A stretch of 35,050 nucleotides of DNA, taken from contig JBOGIG010000021.1 of the NCBI GenBank assembly GCA_050742455.1, positions 1 to 35,050 of the forward strand, in the 5' to 3' direction. A program made the translations under genes and the position numbers. Source of the DNA: JBOGIG01 sp050742455 (GTDB lineage: Bacteria; Actinomycetota; Acidimicrobiia; Acidimicrobiales; JBOGIG01). Every line of letters begins with the position of its first letter. Within the stretch, counting starts at the first letter, position 1. Under the pieces are notes generated by a model. It did not search any database, had not been told where the DNA came from, and worked only from the letters and a program-made list of their open reading frames with translations. Shown in pieces: positions 23,330 to 31,068 of this stretch.

Positions 23330-24169
23330 TTGATCACCAATCACCATGCTCAGCTAGACGACGGGCGACGCCTGAACTACGCGGTCGACGGAGACGGGGA
23401 CCCGACCGTGGTGTTCGAGTCGGGCTTGGGCGCCTCCCGGTCATGCTGGGCCGCAGTGCAGGCCGCCATCACTCCCCGCCTCCGGGCCGTGTCCTACGAT
23501 CGCGCCGGGCTGGGAGCGAGCGATCCCGATCCGCTTCCCCGCACCCTCGACCGGGCCGCCGGAGACCTGCGGGCCCTGTTGAACCACCTCGATGGGACGA
23601 CCTACATCCTGGTGGGGCACAGCTGGGGCGCTCCGATTGTCCGCCAGGTCGCCGCCACCAACGACTCCGTGGTCGGACTTGTCCTGGTCGATCCGGCCGA
23701 CGAGGATTGCGAGGTGTATTACTCGCGCTGGGCGATCGCGCCCCAGCGGGCGATGGCCTTTCTATTGCCCCTTGCCGCCCATCTGGGGATCCTGCGCTGG
23801 GGTCTGGGCCGTCTCGGAGCCAATCTGCCCGAACCGGCACGCCACGATCTAATTCGCCAGGACGGCTCGCCCCAGTCCGCCCGGGCCTTCCGGGCCGAGT
23901 TTCAATCTGTGGTTTCGGACCTACAAGACTTGCGGCGCCACCCGCCCGAGCTCGGGACCCGGCCGGTAACGATCATTTCCGGGGGACGAACTACGCGGTT
24001 TGGCTCAGCGGCTCGCGCTTCGTTGGTGGCCGCACATCAGCGCCGGGCCGGCGGCCTGGCGCAGGGTCGTCACGTCTGGGCCAAGGCGTCAGGACACATG
24101 GTGCCCTACTCCGAACCCGCGACCGTCGCCGAGCAGATCCTGTTCATAGTGGACGAACTCGCGTCCTGA
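23330..24169 (+). CDS. Alpha/beta hydrolase
   Basis: A 279-residue alpha/beta-hydrolase fold protein. The oxyanion region is VVFESGLGASRSCW; the strand-turn VSYDRAGLGASDPDP follows; the nucleophile elbow is LVGHSWGAPI (S at residue ~101); the acid is probably the Asp in LVLVDPADED or later; the His is in WAKASGHMVPYSEP. It probably hydrolyses an ester, a lactone or an acyl-CoA thioester; the substrate is unknown. Start is a TTG at 23330, just after the acyl-CoA dehydrogenase stop, with no ribosome site visible, so translational coupling is likely. The last ~21 codons overlap the end of the convergent EamA gene by 64 nt. Confidence 0.85.
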   Translation: MITNHHAQLDDGRRLNYAVDGDGDPTVVFESGLGASRSCWAAVQAAITPRLRAVSYDRAGLGASDPDPLPRTLDRAAGDLRALLNHLDGTTYILVGHSWGAPIVRQVAATNDSVVGLVLVDPADEDCEVYYSRWAIAPQRAMAFLLPLAAHLGILRWGLGRLGANLPEPARHDLIRQDGSPQSARAFRAEFQSVVSDLQDLRRHPPELGTRPVTIISGGRTTRFGSAARASLVAAHQRRAGGLAQGRHVWAKASGHMVPYSEPATVAEQILFIVDELAS

Positions 24170-25113
24170 CCCCGTTTACTGGCCACCGATCGGGGCGATC
24201 GGGTCCTCTGGGTGACCAGGACGCAGCCGGCCACGACCCCGGCCACAGCCAGGCTGGCCGGATCGAAATGGTCACCGAGCAGCGGAGCGGACCAGGCAAT
24301 CGTCAAGAGAGGTTGGCCCAGTTGTAGCTGGCTGGCTCGCGCCACTCCGGCCTGGGCCATACCCCGATACCAGGGAATGAAGCCCACGAACATCGAAACC
24401 ACCCCGACGTAGGCGAGTCCGGTCATCGACGAGGCGGTCAGGTGGGTCGGCGGGTGGTGGAGGTAGGCGACGGTAGCGACGGGGAGCGATACCGGTAAGG
24501 CCAGCACCACTCCCCAGGCCACGACCTGCCACCCCGGCATCGATCGGGCCAGGCGCCCTCCCGAGGCGTATCCGACCGCTCCGATGCCCAAGGCGGCGAG
24601 CATCAACAGGTCGGCCGCCTGCAACGATCCGGCCCCTCGGGCCAAGGCGTAGCCGATAACCGTCAGGGTACCGACGGCGGAGCCCAGCCAAAACCGCCGA
24701 CCCGGTCGATCGCCACCTCTCCACACGGCAACTGCCGCGGTGGCGGCCGGTAGCAATCCGACCACGACCGCGGCATGGCTCGATGTCACTCGATGCAGAG
24801 CCAGGGCGGATAAGAGCCCAAAGCCGATGCCGCAACCCCCGGCCACGGCGAGCAGACCGGGCAGGTGGCGCCGGGCCGGCCACGGAACCCTGCCCACTCG
24901 CAGGGCCACCACCGCCAGCACGGCTGCGATCACCGAGCGACCGGCCCCGACGACGGTCGGGTCAAAGACCCGCTCGGCCAGGACAGTGGCCGGGAAGGTG
25001 AACGAGAACGCCAGCACCCCAAGGGCCGCCCATCCCAAGCCCCGGGCCGGTCCGGACTTCGGGTCCTGTACCGCTATCCGGCATTGGATAGTAGCGCTAC
25101 TATGTTCCTCCAT
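24106..25113 (-). CDS. EamA/DMT family permease
   Basis: A 335-residue protein (if the ATG at 25113 is used) with about ten transmembrane helices in two EamA repeats: GWAALGVLAFSFTFPATVLA opens the first and GIGAVGYASGGRLARSMPGW the second; helix-end motifs such as WYRGMAQAGVARASQLQLGQ and PLLTIAWSAPLLG are characteristic of the family. It would export amino acids, amines or related metabolites. Start uncertainty is real: the ATG at 25113 overlaps the ATG of the divergent MocR gene, and a 16-bp palindrome with a -10-like arm lies inside codons 4-9. A TTG at 25038 would be downstream of that promoter and gives a normal N-terminus. The C-terminus extends into the convergent hydrolase gene. Confidence 0.88.
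   Translation of the reverse strand: MEEHSSATIQCRIAVQDPKSGPARGLGWAALGVLAFSFTFPATVLAERVFDPTVVGAGRSVIAAVLAVVALRVGRVPWPARRHLPGLLAVAGGCGIGFGLLSALALHRVTSSHAAVVVGLLPAATAAVAVWRGGDRPGRRFWLGSAVGTLTVIGYALARGAGSLQAADLLMLAALGIGAVGYASGGRLARSMPGWQVVAWGVVLALPVSLPVATVAYLHHPPTHLTASSMTGLAYVGVVSMFVGFIPWYRGMAQAGVARASQLQLGQPLLTIAWSAPLLGDHFDPASLAVAGVVAGCVLVTQRTRSPRSVASKRGQDASSSTMNRICSATVAGSE
25088..25103. promoter_or_regulatory. Perfect 16-bp palindrome, candidate MocR operator/bidirectional promoter
   Basis: ATAGTAGCGCTACTAT is identical to its own reverse complement. Each arm carries TACTAT, a good -10 on both strands. On the plus strand TACTAT (25098-25103) ends 8 nt before the MocR ATG at 25112. On the minus strand it would start transcription near 25081. 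A single regulator dimer here would occlude or activate both promoters. Confidence 0.7.
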
Positions 25114-26524
25114 GGTTTACAGTACCAGTGGCGACCAGGTGGTGCAGGCGCTCAGGCAACAGATCGAGAACATGGCGGCCGGAGAGCAGTTGGCGTCCAC
25201 CCGTAGCCTGGTGGCCGAGATGGCCGTCAGTCCGGTGACGGTTTCCCGCGCTCTGGCTGCCCTGGCCGCCGAGGGGTTGGTCATAACTCGTCCCGGGAGC
25301 GGCTCCTACGTGGCCGACCGGCCACCCCGGCCGAGCCCTCCAAGGGACCTGTCATGGCAGAGCATGGCGCTGGGCGCACGAACCATCGACGCCTCGAGCA
25401 TGGAGTTCCTCCTCGAAGCGGTACCGCCGGGGGCCATCCCGCTCGGCAGCGGCTACCCCCACCCCTCTTTGTTACCCAACCGGGCCCTCGCCAGCGCCCT
25501 GGCTCGGGCGTCTCGACGACCAGACGTCTCCGATCGCCCTCCACCCCTCGGGCTAAGCGCCCTGCGGACCTGGTTCGCCCGGTCGGTGGGACCCGCCATC
25601 TCCGCCGCCGATGTGCTGGTGACCTCGGGCGCCCAGGCCTCCTTGTCGGCGGCATTTCGGGCGATAGCTCCGCCGGGGTCACCGGTGCTGATGGAGTCTC
25701 CCACCTACATCGGGGCGATCACCGTGGCTCGGGCCGCCGGCCTTCGCCCCGTACCGGTCCCCATCGACGACGACGGTGTACAGCCGGCCCGCCTGGCCGA
25801 AGCCTTCGGCACCACCGGCGCCCGGCTGTTTTACTGCCAACCCACCTTCCAGAACCCGACCGGGGCGGTGCTGGCGAGGCATCGGCGACGGGAGGTGCTG
25901 GAGGTTGCCGCCACCGCCGGGGCCTTCGTGGTTGAAGACGACTATGCCCGCGCCCTGAATCACGATAAACCGGCACCGCCGGCTCTGGTGGTCGACGACC
26001 AAGACGGGCGGGTCGTTTACATCTCCTCTCTGACCAAACCGGTGTCGCCCAACCTGCGGGTGGGAGCAATAGTCGCCCGAGGCCCGGTCGGCCAACGCAT
26101 CTCAGCACTGCGCCTGGTAGATGACTTCTTCGTGCCCCGCATGCTCCAAGAAGCCGCTCTCGAGCTGGTGAGCGCCCCGGCCTGGGGCACCCACCTGGCC
26201 CGACTGGGGGCCTCCCTGGCCGAGCGGCGCCAGGCCCTCCTGGGCGCCCTGTCCCACCACCTGCCCGAGTCGCCACCCCCCAAGACGCCCCGAGGTGGCC
26301 TGCACGTTTGGCTGCCCCTCGCCGACCGGACCGACGAAGTGGACCTGGCCGGGCGGGCCCGCGCCGCCGGGGTGCTCGTCAGCCCCGGCCGGCCCTATTA
26401 TCCTGCCGAACCACCGGCCCCCTTCCTGCGCCTGTCGTTCGCAGCCGTGGCCGACGTGGGCGAGCTGGATCAGGGAGTCCAGCGCCTGGCCCGAGTGATG
26501 AAAAAACGCGGTGGCTGCTACTGA
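25112..26524 (+). CDS. MocR/PdxR-type transcriptional regulator (GntR HTH + aminotransferase-like domain)
   Basis: A 470-residue protein. The N-terminal winged helix is VVQALRQQIENMAAGEQLAS, TRSLVAEMAVSPVTVSRALA, LVITRPGSGSYVADRP, a GntR-type domain with slightly shortened first helix. After a linker (~70-110) follows a fold-type-I aminotransferase domain: LGLSALRTWFARSVG, VLVTSGAQASLSAAF, YCQPTFQNPTGAVL, FVVEDDYARAL and the PLP lysine K309 in ISSLTKPVSPNLRVGAIV, equivalent to K312 of GabR. MocR regulators sense amine or vitamin B6 ligands via PLP and usually control a divergent neighbour, here the EamA exporter. The ATG at 25112 has no ribosome site and fits a leaderless start. It overlaps the end of the convergent tetR gene by 7 nt. 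Confidence 0.92.
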   Translation: MVYSTSGDQVVQALRQQIENMAAGEQLASTRSLVAEMAVSPVTVSRALAALAAEGLVITRPGSGSYVADRPPRPSPPRDLSWQSMALGARTIDASSMEFLLEAVPPGAIPLGSGYPHPSLLPNRALASALARASRRPDVSDRPPPLGLSALRTWFARSVGPAISAADVLVTSGAQASLSAAFRAIAPPGSPVLMESPTYIGAITVARAAGLRPVPVPIDDDGVQPARLAEAFGTTGARLFYCQPTFQNPTGAVLARHRRREVLEVAATAGAFVVEDDYARALNHDKPAPPALVVDDQDGRVVYISSLTKPVSPNLRVGAIVARGPVGQRISALRLVDDFFVPRMLQEAALELVSAPAWGTHLARLGASLAERRQALLGALSHHLPESPPPKTPRGGLHVWLPLADRTDEVDLAGRARAAGVLVSPGRPYYPAEPPAPFLRLSFAAVADVGELDQGVQRLARVMKKRGGCY

Positions 26525-27225
26525 GCGGGAACGTGTACGGCCGCCTCGAGGACGGCGGACACGTCCTCGCCGTACTCGGCCGCTGTGGAACCTCCGAGCT
26601 GGACCACCGACATCAGTAGCGAAAGCATGATGGCCACGATGCCGTTTCCCATGGCAAATGCGTCGATGTCGGCGCGAACAGTGCCGGCGGCCTGTTCCAC
26701 TCGCAGCCTCTCGGCGCAGGCCTTGCGCAACTCGGCCAGGGCGGGAATCTCCAGTACCCTCACCGTGGCCTCGGGTTCGAGGCCTGCGAGCAATCGCCTG
26801 GCCAGGGGATGGTACTCCAATGCGGCCATCACCCCGCCGACCACGGTGAGGGGCCACGACCCGATGCGGGCTTCGGACACAGCGCTGGTAACACCGGCTT
26901 CGATCACTGCCGCGGCGTCCTCGTCCACTGCGGCCAGGAAAAGGGCCTCCTTGTTGGGGAAGTAGGCGTAGGCCACGGTACCGCCGACCAAGGCATCCCG
27001 AGCGATCCGGGCCACCGAGGTGCCCCTAAAACCCTCCCGTCCGAAACGGGCTATGGCGGCGTCCAGGATGGCGCGGCGGGTCTGCTCCCCCTTGCCCAGG
27101 GCCGAGGCAGCCCGGCGGTGCGAGGCACGCTCGCGCTCCCGGCTCACCCTCTCCCCGACAGTTCTGACCTTGGAGACCCGTTCCCCTACGGTTCTGGCTT
27201 TCGGGACTCGATGCTTAGTGACCAT
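26518..27225 (-). CDS. TetR family transcriptional regulator
   Basis: A 235-residue regulator. The N-terminal ~40 residues are a basic, repetitive extension (RTVGERVSK-type unit). The HTH is GEQTRRAILDAAIARFGREG, FRGTSVARIARDALV, GGTVAYAYFPNKEALFLAAV, i.e. the standard TetR tri-helical DNA-binding domain with the Y-FPNKE signature. The C-terminal ligand-binding part (~95-235) is all-helical and not assignable to a ligand. ATG 27225 is preceded by TATGGT 8 nt upstream, a leaderless -10 candidate. It is divergent from the PF10118-BVMO operon (91 bp between starts), so it probably regulates that operon in the way EthR controls ethA. Confidence 0.9.
   Translation of the reverse strand: MVTKHRVPKARTVGERVSKVRTVGERVSRERERASHRRAASALGKGEQTRRAILDAAIARFGREGFRGTSVARIARDALVGGTVAYAYFPNKEALFLAAVDEDAAAVIEAGVTSAVSEARIGSWPLTVVGGVMAALEYHPLARRLLAGLEPEATVRVLEIPALAELRKACAERLRVEQAAGTVRADIDAFAMGNGIVAIMLSLLMSVVQLGGSTAAEYGEDVSAVLEAAVHVPAQ
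27143..27202 (-). repeat. Diverged 30-bp duplication in the 5' part of tetR
   Basis: Two adjacent 30-bp segments encode RTVGERVSK(V/R)-type decapeptides near residues 10-29, before the HTH domain. They are less similar to each other than the imu repeats, so they are probably older. Boundaries are approximate. Confidence 0.6.
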
Positions 27226-27253
27226 TGGCACACACCATACCATAATTGAGGAC

Positions 27254-27282
27254 TTGATAGAAATACTCAAATCATCTATACT
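27254..27282 (+). promoter_or_regulatory. Promoter of the PF10118-BVMO operon
   Basis: -35 TTGATA (27254-27259), a 17-nt spacer and -10 TATACT (27277-27282), each 5/6 to consensus: the clearest sigma-70-type promoter in the window. Transcription should start near 27289, giving a ~28-nt leader with AAGGAG before the ATG at 27317. Inverted repeats overlap it: TTGAG-N15-CTCAA (27246-27270) and ATAGA-N13-TCTAT (27257-27279), either of which could be the TetR operator. Confidence 0.75.
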
Positions 27283-27316
27283 GACCTTCAGTCCGGCTCT
27301 CAAGGAGATTCCAACC

Positions 27317-28174
27317 ATGTCCGAGACCCGCAAGGTCCCAACCCGCCGCATCACCTTCGACCCCGCGTTCGATGATGTGCCGCGCCACTTCACCCGTGAC
27401 GGGGACCTGCTCACCAGTCACCTGACCGCGGCCCTTTCCGCCGTCTTTCCCGAAGGCGAGGAGTTCTTCGTACGGTCGGTGCGACGGTTCCGGGACCAGA
27501 TAACCGACCCGGTCCTCAAGCGCCAGGTAGCAGGATTCATGGGGCAAGAAGCGGTCCACGGCCGCGAGCATCGCGACTTCAACCTCCGCCTGGCCGAACT
27601 CGGCTACCCGACCAAATACGTAGACCGCCTGACGGCACGATTCCTCAAGCTCCGGGAACGACTGCTGTCGGACAAGTCCAACCTCGCCGTCACCGCCGCC
27701 CTGGAGCACTTCACCGCCACCCTGGCCGAGGTAGTGCTGCGCAATGAGGAGATCCGCGACCAATTTGGCCATCCGGCCGTGCGGGACCTGTTCACCTGGC
27801 ACGCCCTAGAGGAATCCGAGCACAAGGCGGTGGCCTTCGACGTTTACCAGGCCGTTGGAGGTTCGGAGCGGATGCGGGTCAACACCATGAAGTTTCTCCG
27901 GATCGGATTCGTCGTCTTCATGACGGTCCAGATGGCGGTGGCCCTCCTTGGGGACCGTGCCGCTTACCGCCCGGGCAACCTGCGTCGCAGCTGGCGGCAA
28001 CTCAAGGCATCTCCCGTGCTTGACAAAGCAGTGTGGGCCCAACTGAAGGACTACGACCGCCGGGGTTTCCACCCCGACGACAGCGACACCGAAGCCTTGG
28101 TGGAGCACTGGCGGGCAGTGCTCTTCGGAGAACAAGGCCGCCTCAATGACAAACTGGCCTCATCGGCTGCATGA
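27317..28174 (+). CDS. PF10118 family putative metal-dependent hydrolase (ferritin-like di-iron helical protein)
   Basis: A 285-residue protein of the COG3687 family. Candidate metal ligands lie in three helices: GQEAVHGREHRDFN (E78, H81, H85), ALEHFTATLAE (E130, H131, E138) and WHALEESEHKAVAFDVY (H162, E165/E166, H169), a pattern typical of a ferritin-like di-metal site. A hydrophobic stretch follows near residues 190-210 (FLRIGFVVFMTVQMAVALL), suggesting membrane association. The annotation 'metal-dependent hydrolase' is a family label; the reaction is not known to me and an oxidase role fits the fold equally well. AAGGAG is ~9 nt before the ATG. The stop overlaps the BVMO start (ATGA), so the two are co-translated. 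Confidence 0.85.
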   Translation: MSETRKVPTRRITFDPAFDDVPRHFTRDGDLLTSHLTAALSAVFPEGEEFFVRSVRRFRDQITDPVLKRQVAGFMGQEAVHGREHRDFNLRLAELGYPTKYVDRLTARFLKLRERLLSDKSNLAVTAALEHFTATLAEVVLRNEEIRDQFGHPAVRDLFTWHALEESEHKAVAFDVYQAVGGSERMRVNTMKFLRIGFVVFMTVQMAVALLGDRAAYRPGNLRRSWRQLKASPVLDKAVWAQLKDYDRRGFHPDDSDTEALVEHWRAVLFGEQGRLNDKLASSAA

Positions 28175-29709
28175 GGAGATCCGAAGTCGCAGAACACCTG
28201 GACGTCCTGATCGTCGGTGCCGGCCTGTCCGGCATCGGCGCCGGGCACTACATGCAAGCCCACTGCCCATGGGCCTCCTACGCCATATTCGAAGCCCGCG
28301 ACGCCATCGGCGGGACGTGGGATCTGTTCCGCTACCCGGGCATCCGGTCCGACTCGGACATGTTCACTCTCGGCTACTCGTTCCGGCCCTGGGACGGCCA
28401 GAAGTCCATCGCCGACGGTGACTCGATCCTGCAATACATAACCGACACCGCCGCGGACGAGGGCATCGATCGCCACATCCGCTTCGGGCACCGGATCGTG
28501 CGCGCCGACTGGTCGAGCGAGGAAGCTCGCTGGCGGGTGGTCGTCGAGCGGACAGATAGCGGCGAGACGCTGGAGCTCACCTGCGGGTTCATCTTCTCCT
28601 GTAGTGGCTATTACCGCTACGACCAGGGGTACATGCCCGACTTCGAGGGCATGGATCGATTCGAGGGAACGATCGTGCACCCCCAGGCGTGGCCCGACGA
28701 CCTGGACTACGCCAACCGCAAGGTAGTGGTGATTGGAAGCGGAGCGACAGCGGTGACGCTGATCCCGGCCCTGGCCAAGACGGCCTCCCACGTAACTATG
28801 TTGCAACGGTCGCCGACCTATATCGCGTCGCTCCCCGCGGTCGATCCGATCGCCAATCTGATACGCAAGATCCTGCCCCGGAGAATCTCGGGATCGGTGG
28901 TCCGCTGGTACAAGGCCCTGACCACCGAGGCTTCCTACAAGATAAGCCGGCAACGACCGGGGTTAGTCAAATGGATCCTGCGCAAACAAGCCGAGAACCG
29001 ACTTCCTCCCGGGTACGACATCGACACACACTTCACACCCCGGTACAACCCTTGGGACCAGCGTGTGTGCGTGGTGCCCAACGGAGACCTGTTCAGGTCC
29101 ATCCGAGAGGGTCAGGCATCGGTAGTGACCGACCTCGTCGCCTCCTTCACCGAGACCGGGCTGCTATTGGAGTCCGGCGTCGAGCTGGAAGCAGACATCG
29201 TCATCACCGCCACCGGCTTGGACCTGCTCTTCGCCGGGGGAATCGAACTTTCGGTCGATGGCGATGCAGTCGACCTGTCGAGTCGCTTGACCTACAAGGG
29301 CATGATGCTCGAAGGGGTCCCCAACCTGGCGCTCGCCATCGGGTACACCAACGCCTCGTGGACCCTCAAGTGCGACCTCACGTGCGACTACGTGACGCGC
29401 CTGTTGAATCACATGCACACCGCTGACCTGGGCCAGTGCACCCCGATCAATCACGACGCCGCGGTGACCGCCCAGCCCCTGCTCGGCCTTACCTCAGGCT
29501 ACGTCCAACGCTCGGCCGACCGTTTTCCCAAGCAGGGATCCCGCTTTCCATGGCAGGTGCACCAGAGCTATCTGCACGACTACCGAGCACTCAAGCTGAG
29601 TGGGATCGAGGACTCGGCCATGGTGTTCTCCCGCCCGGTGGTCCACCGTTCATCGTCGTGCGATCCGACCGACGAGCCCCTGGAGGCCACTGCCGTCTCC
29701 GCGACCTGA
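28171..29709 (+). CDS. Baeyer-Villiger-type flavin monooxygenase (EthA-like)
   Basis: A 512-residue two-dinucleotide-binding-domain flavoprotein. FAD motif: VLIVGAGLSGIGAG (GxGxxG at residues 16-21); FEARDAIGGTWDLFRYPGIR is the typical EthA/MymA continuation; the BVMO fingerprint FxGxxxHxxxW is FEGTIVHPQAWP (F164-W174); the NADPH motif is VVVIGSGATAV (189-194). Later segments ITATGLDLLFAGGIEL and LALAIGYTNASWTLKCDL match EthA-like enzymes. It inserts oxygen next to a carbonyl (ketone to ester) or oxidises sulfur/nitrogen compounds. The ATG overlaps the upstream PF10118 stop (ATGA). With the divergent TetR this resembles the ethR-ethA arrangement, plus a di-iron partner. Confidence 0.92.
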   Translation: MRRSEVAEHLDVLIVGAGLSGIGAGHYMQAHCPWASYAIFEARDAIGGTWDLFRYPGIRSDSDMFTLGYSFRPWDGQKSIADGDSILQYITDTAADEGIDRHIRFGHRIVRADWSSEEARWRVVVERTDSGETLELTCGFIFSCSGYYRYDQGYMPDFEGMDRFEGTIVHPQAWPDDLDYANRKVVVIGSGATAVTLIPALAKTASHVTMLQRSPTYIASLPAVDPIANLIRKILPRRISGSVVRWYKALTTEASYKISRQRPGLVKWILRKQAENRLPPGYDIDTHFTPRYNPWDQRVCVVPNGDLFRSIREGQASVVTDLVASFTETGLLLESGVELEADIVITATGLDLLFAGGIELSVDGDAVDLSSRLTYKGMMLEGVPNLALAIGYTNASWTLKCDLTCDYVTRLLNHMHTADLGQCTPINHDAAVTAQPLLGLTSGYVQRSADRFPKQGSRFPWQVHQSYLHDYRALKLSGIEDSAMVFSRPVVHRSSSCDPTDEPLEATAVSAT

Positions 29710-29819
29710 CCGACCTGGGGCGAGGCCAGCAGGGCGCCAAAGCATTCGTCGCCACCATGGGACTGCGAGGCCGTTGATCGGCGCCACCGGCGGATCCTCA
29801 TTCGGGGCTCGGCAGCGGG

Positions 29820-29825
29820 TACGGT
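29820..29825 (+). promoter_or_regulatory. Leaderless -10 candidate of the CoA-transferase operon
   Basis: TACGGT lies 7 nt before the ATG at 29833 with no ribosome site between them. No good -35 is seen. Confidence 0.4.
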
Positions 29826-29832
29826 CTCAGCC

Positions 29833-31068
29833 ATGAGCGGTCCCCTAGCTGGATTCCGGATCTGTGACCTCTCCGGTCAGCTCGCCGGGGCCGGGGCGAC
29901 CCGCATCCTCGCCGCGTTCGGAGCGCAGGTGATCCGTATCGAGGATCCGGTTCGCCAGGGCCAGTGGGACATCCTCAGGGGGTCGCCACCATTTCGCGAC
30001 GAACGGCGCGGCATCGAATTCGGTGCCGGATTCCAGAACCACAATGTCAACAAGCTGGGCGTCACCCTAAACCTGCGCACCGAGCGGGCTCGAGAGCTGT
30101 TGGGGGAACTGGTCCAGATATCGGACATCGTGACCGAGAACTTCGCCGCTGGCGTCCTCGAACGCCTGGGCTTCGGGTACGAGAACTTGCGCACACTGCG
30201 TCCCGACATCATCTACGTGTCGAACTCCGGCTTCGGACACACCGGGCCCTACCGGGAGTTCAAGACGTGGGGCCCGATCGTGCAGGCGGTATCGGGCCTG
30301 ACTTTCACCTCAGGCGTACCCGATCAGCCGCCTGCGGGGTGGGGCTACTCGTACATGGACCATACCGGCGCCTACGTGATGGCCATCGCCATCCTGGCTG
30401 CTCTCCGCCACCGCCAACGGACCGGGGAGGGGCAGTGGGTGGACCTGGCTTGCACCGAGACGGGCGCCACCCTGCACGGCCCAGCCATCTTGGACTGGTC
30501 GATCAACGGCCGGCGGATACGCGAGGCAGGCAGGCCCGACGCCAACCACAGCCACTCCCCGCTGATGGCGCCGCACAACATCTACCCGGCCGCAGGCGAG
30601 GACGCTTGGGTGGCCATCGCCTGCCGGGACGACCGGGATTGGTTGGCGATGACCGGCGTGATCCCATTGGACTGCTCGACCGATCCCGACCTCGCCACGG
30701 TGGCGGGTCGGGTGGCTCGCCAGGAGGAATTGGACAGAGCCATCGGAGATTGGACGCAGACCCAGGACCGCTTCGATGCGGCGGCCCGCCTCCAGGCTTC
30801 AGGCGTGCCCGCGGCGGCCGTCACCCGCCCACAAGAGCGCATTGACGACGACCCCAACGTTGCGGTTTGGGGTTTGTGGCCGGAAGTCGACCATCCGGCC
30901 ATGGGTCGCGTGCGGGTGGACGGGCTCCCGGTGCACCTGTCTGAGACCGACTGGGAGATCCACAGCGCCGCACCACTGCTCGGTCAGCACAACGATGTGG
31001 TTTTCGGGGACATCCTGGGGTTGGACTCGGACGAGATCTCCCGGCTGCGCCAAGACGGGGTGATCTGA
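29833..31068 (+). CDS. CaiB/BaiF (class III) CoA-transferase subunit 1, catalytic Asp present
   Basis: A 411-residue class III CoA-transferase. N-terminal fold: GFRICDLSGQLAGAGATRIL, AAFGAQVIRIEDP, NKLGVTLNLRTERARELLGE and IVTENFAAGVLERLGFGYE; then IYVSNSGFGHTGPYREF. The region YSYMDHTGAYVMAIAILAAL carries an Asp aligned by eye with the catalytic Asp169 of formyl-CoA transferase (DSNTGMHLA), which forms the acyl-aspartyl anhydride. RTGEGQWVDLACTE follows, as in the family. It moves CoA between two carboxylic acids. Its TGA overlaps the ATG of subunit 2 (TGATG), implying a heteromer. Acyl donor and acceptor are unknown. Confidence 0.9.
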   Translation: MSGPLAGFRICDLSGQLAGAGATRILAAFGAQVIRIEDPVRQGQWDILRGSPPFRDERRGIEFGAGFQNHNVNKLGVTLNLRTERARELLGELVQISDIVTENFAAGVLERLGFGYENLRTLRPDIIYVSNSGFGHTGPYREFKTWGPIVQAVSGLTFTSGVPDQPPAGWGYSYMDHTGAYVMAIAILAALRHRQRTGEGQWVDLACTETGATLHGPAILDWSINGRRIREAGRPDANHSHSPLMAPHNIYPAAGEDAWVAIACRDDRDWLAMTGVIPLDCSTDPDLATVAGRVARQEELDRAIGDWTQTQDRFDAAARLQASGVPAAAVTRPQERIDDDPNVAVWGLWPEVDHPAMGRVRVDGLPVHLSETDWEIHSAAPLLGQHNDVVFGDILGLDSDEISRLRQDGVI

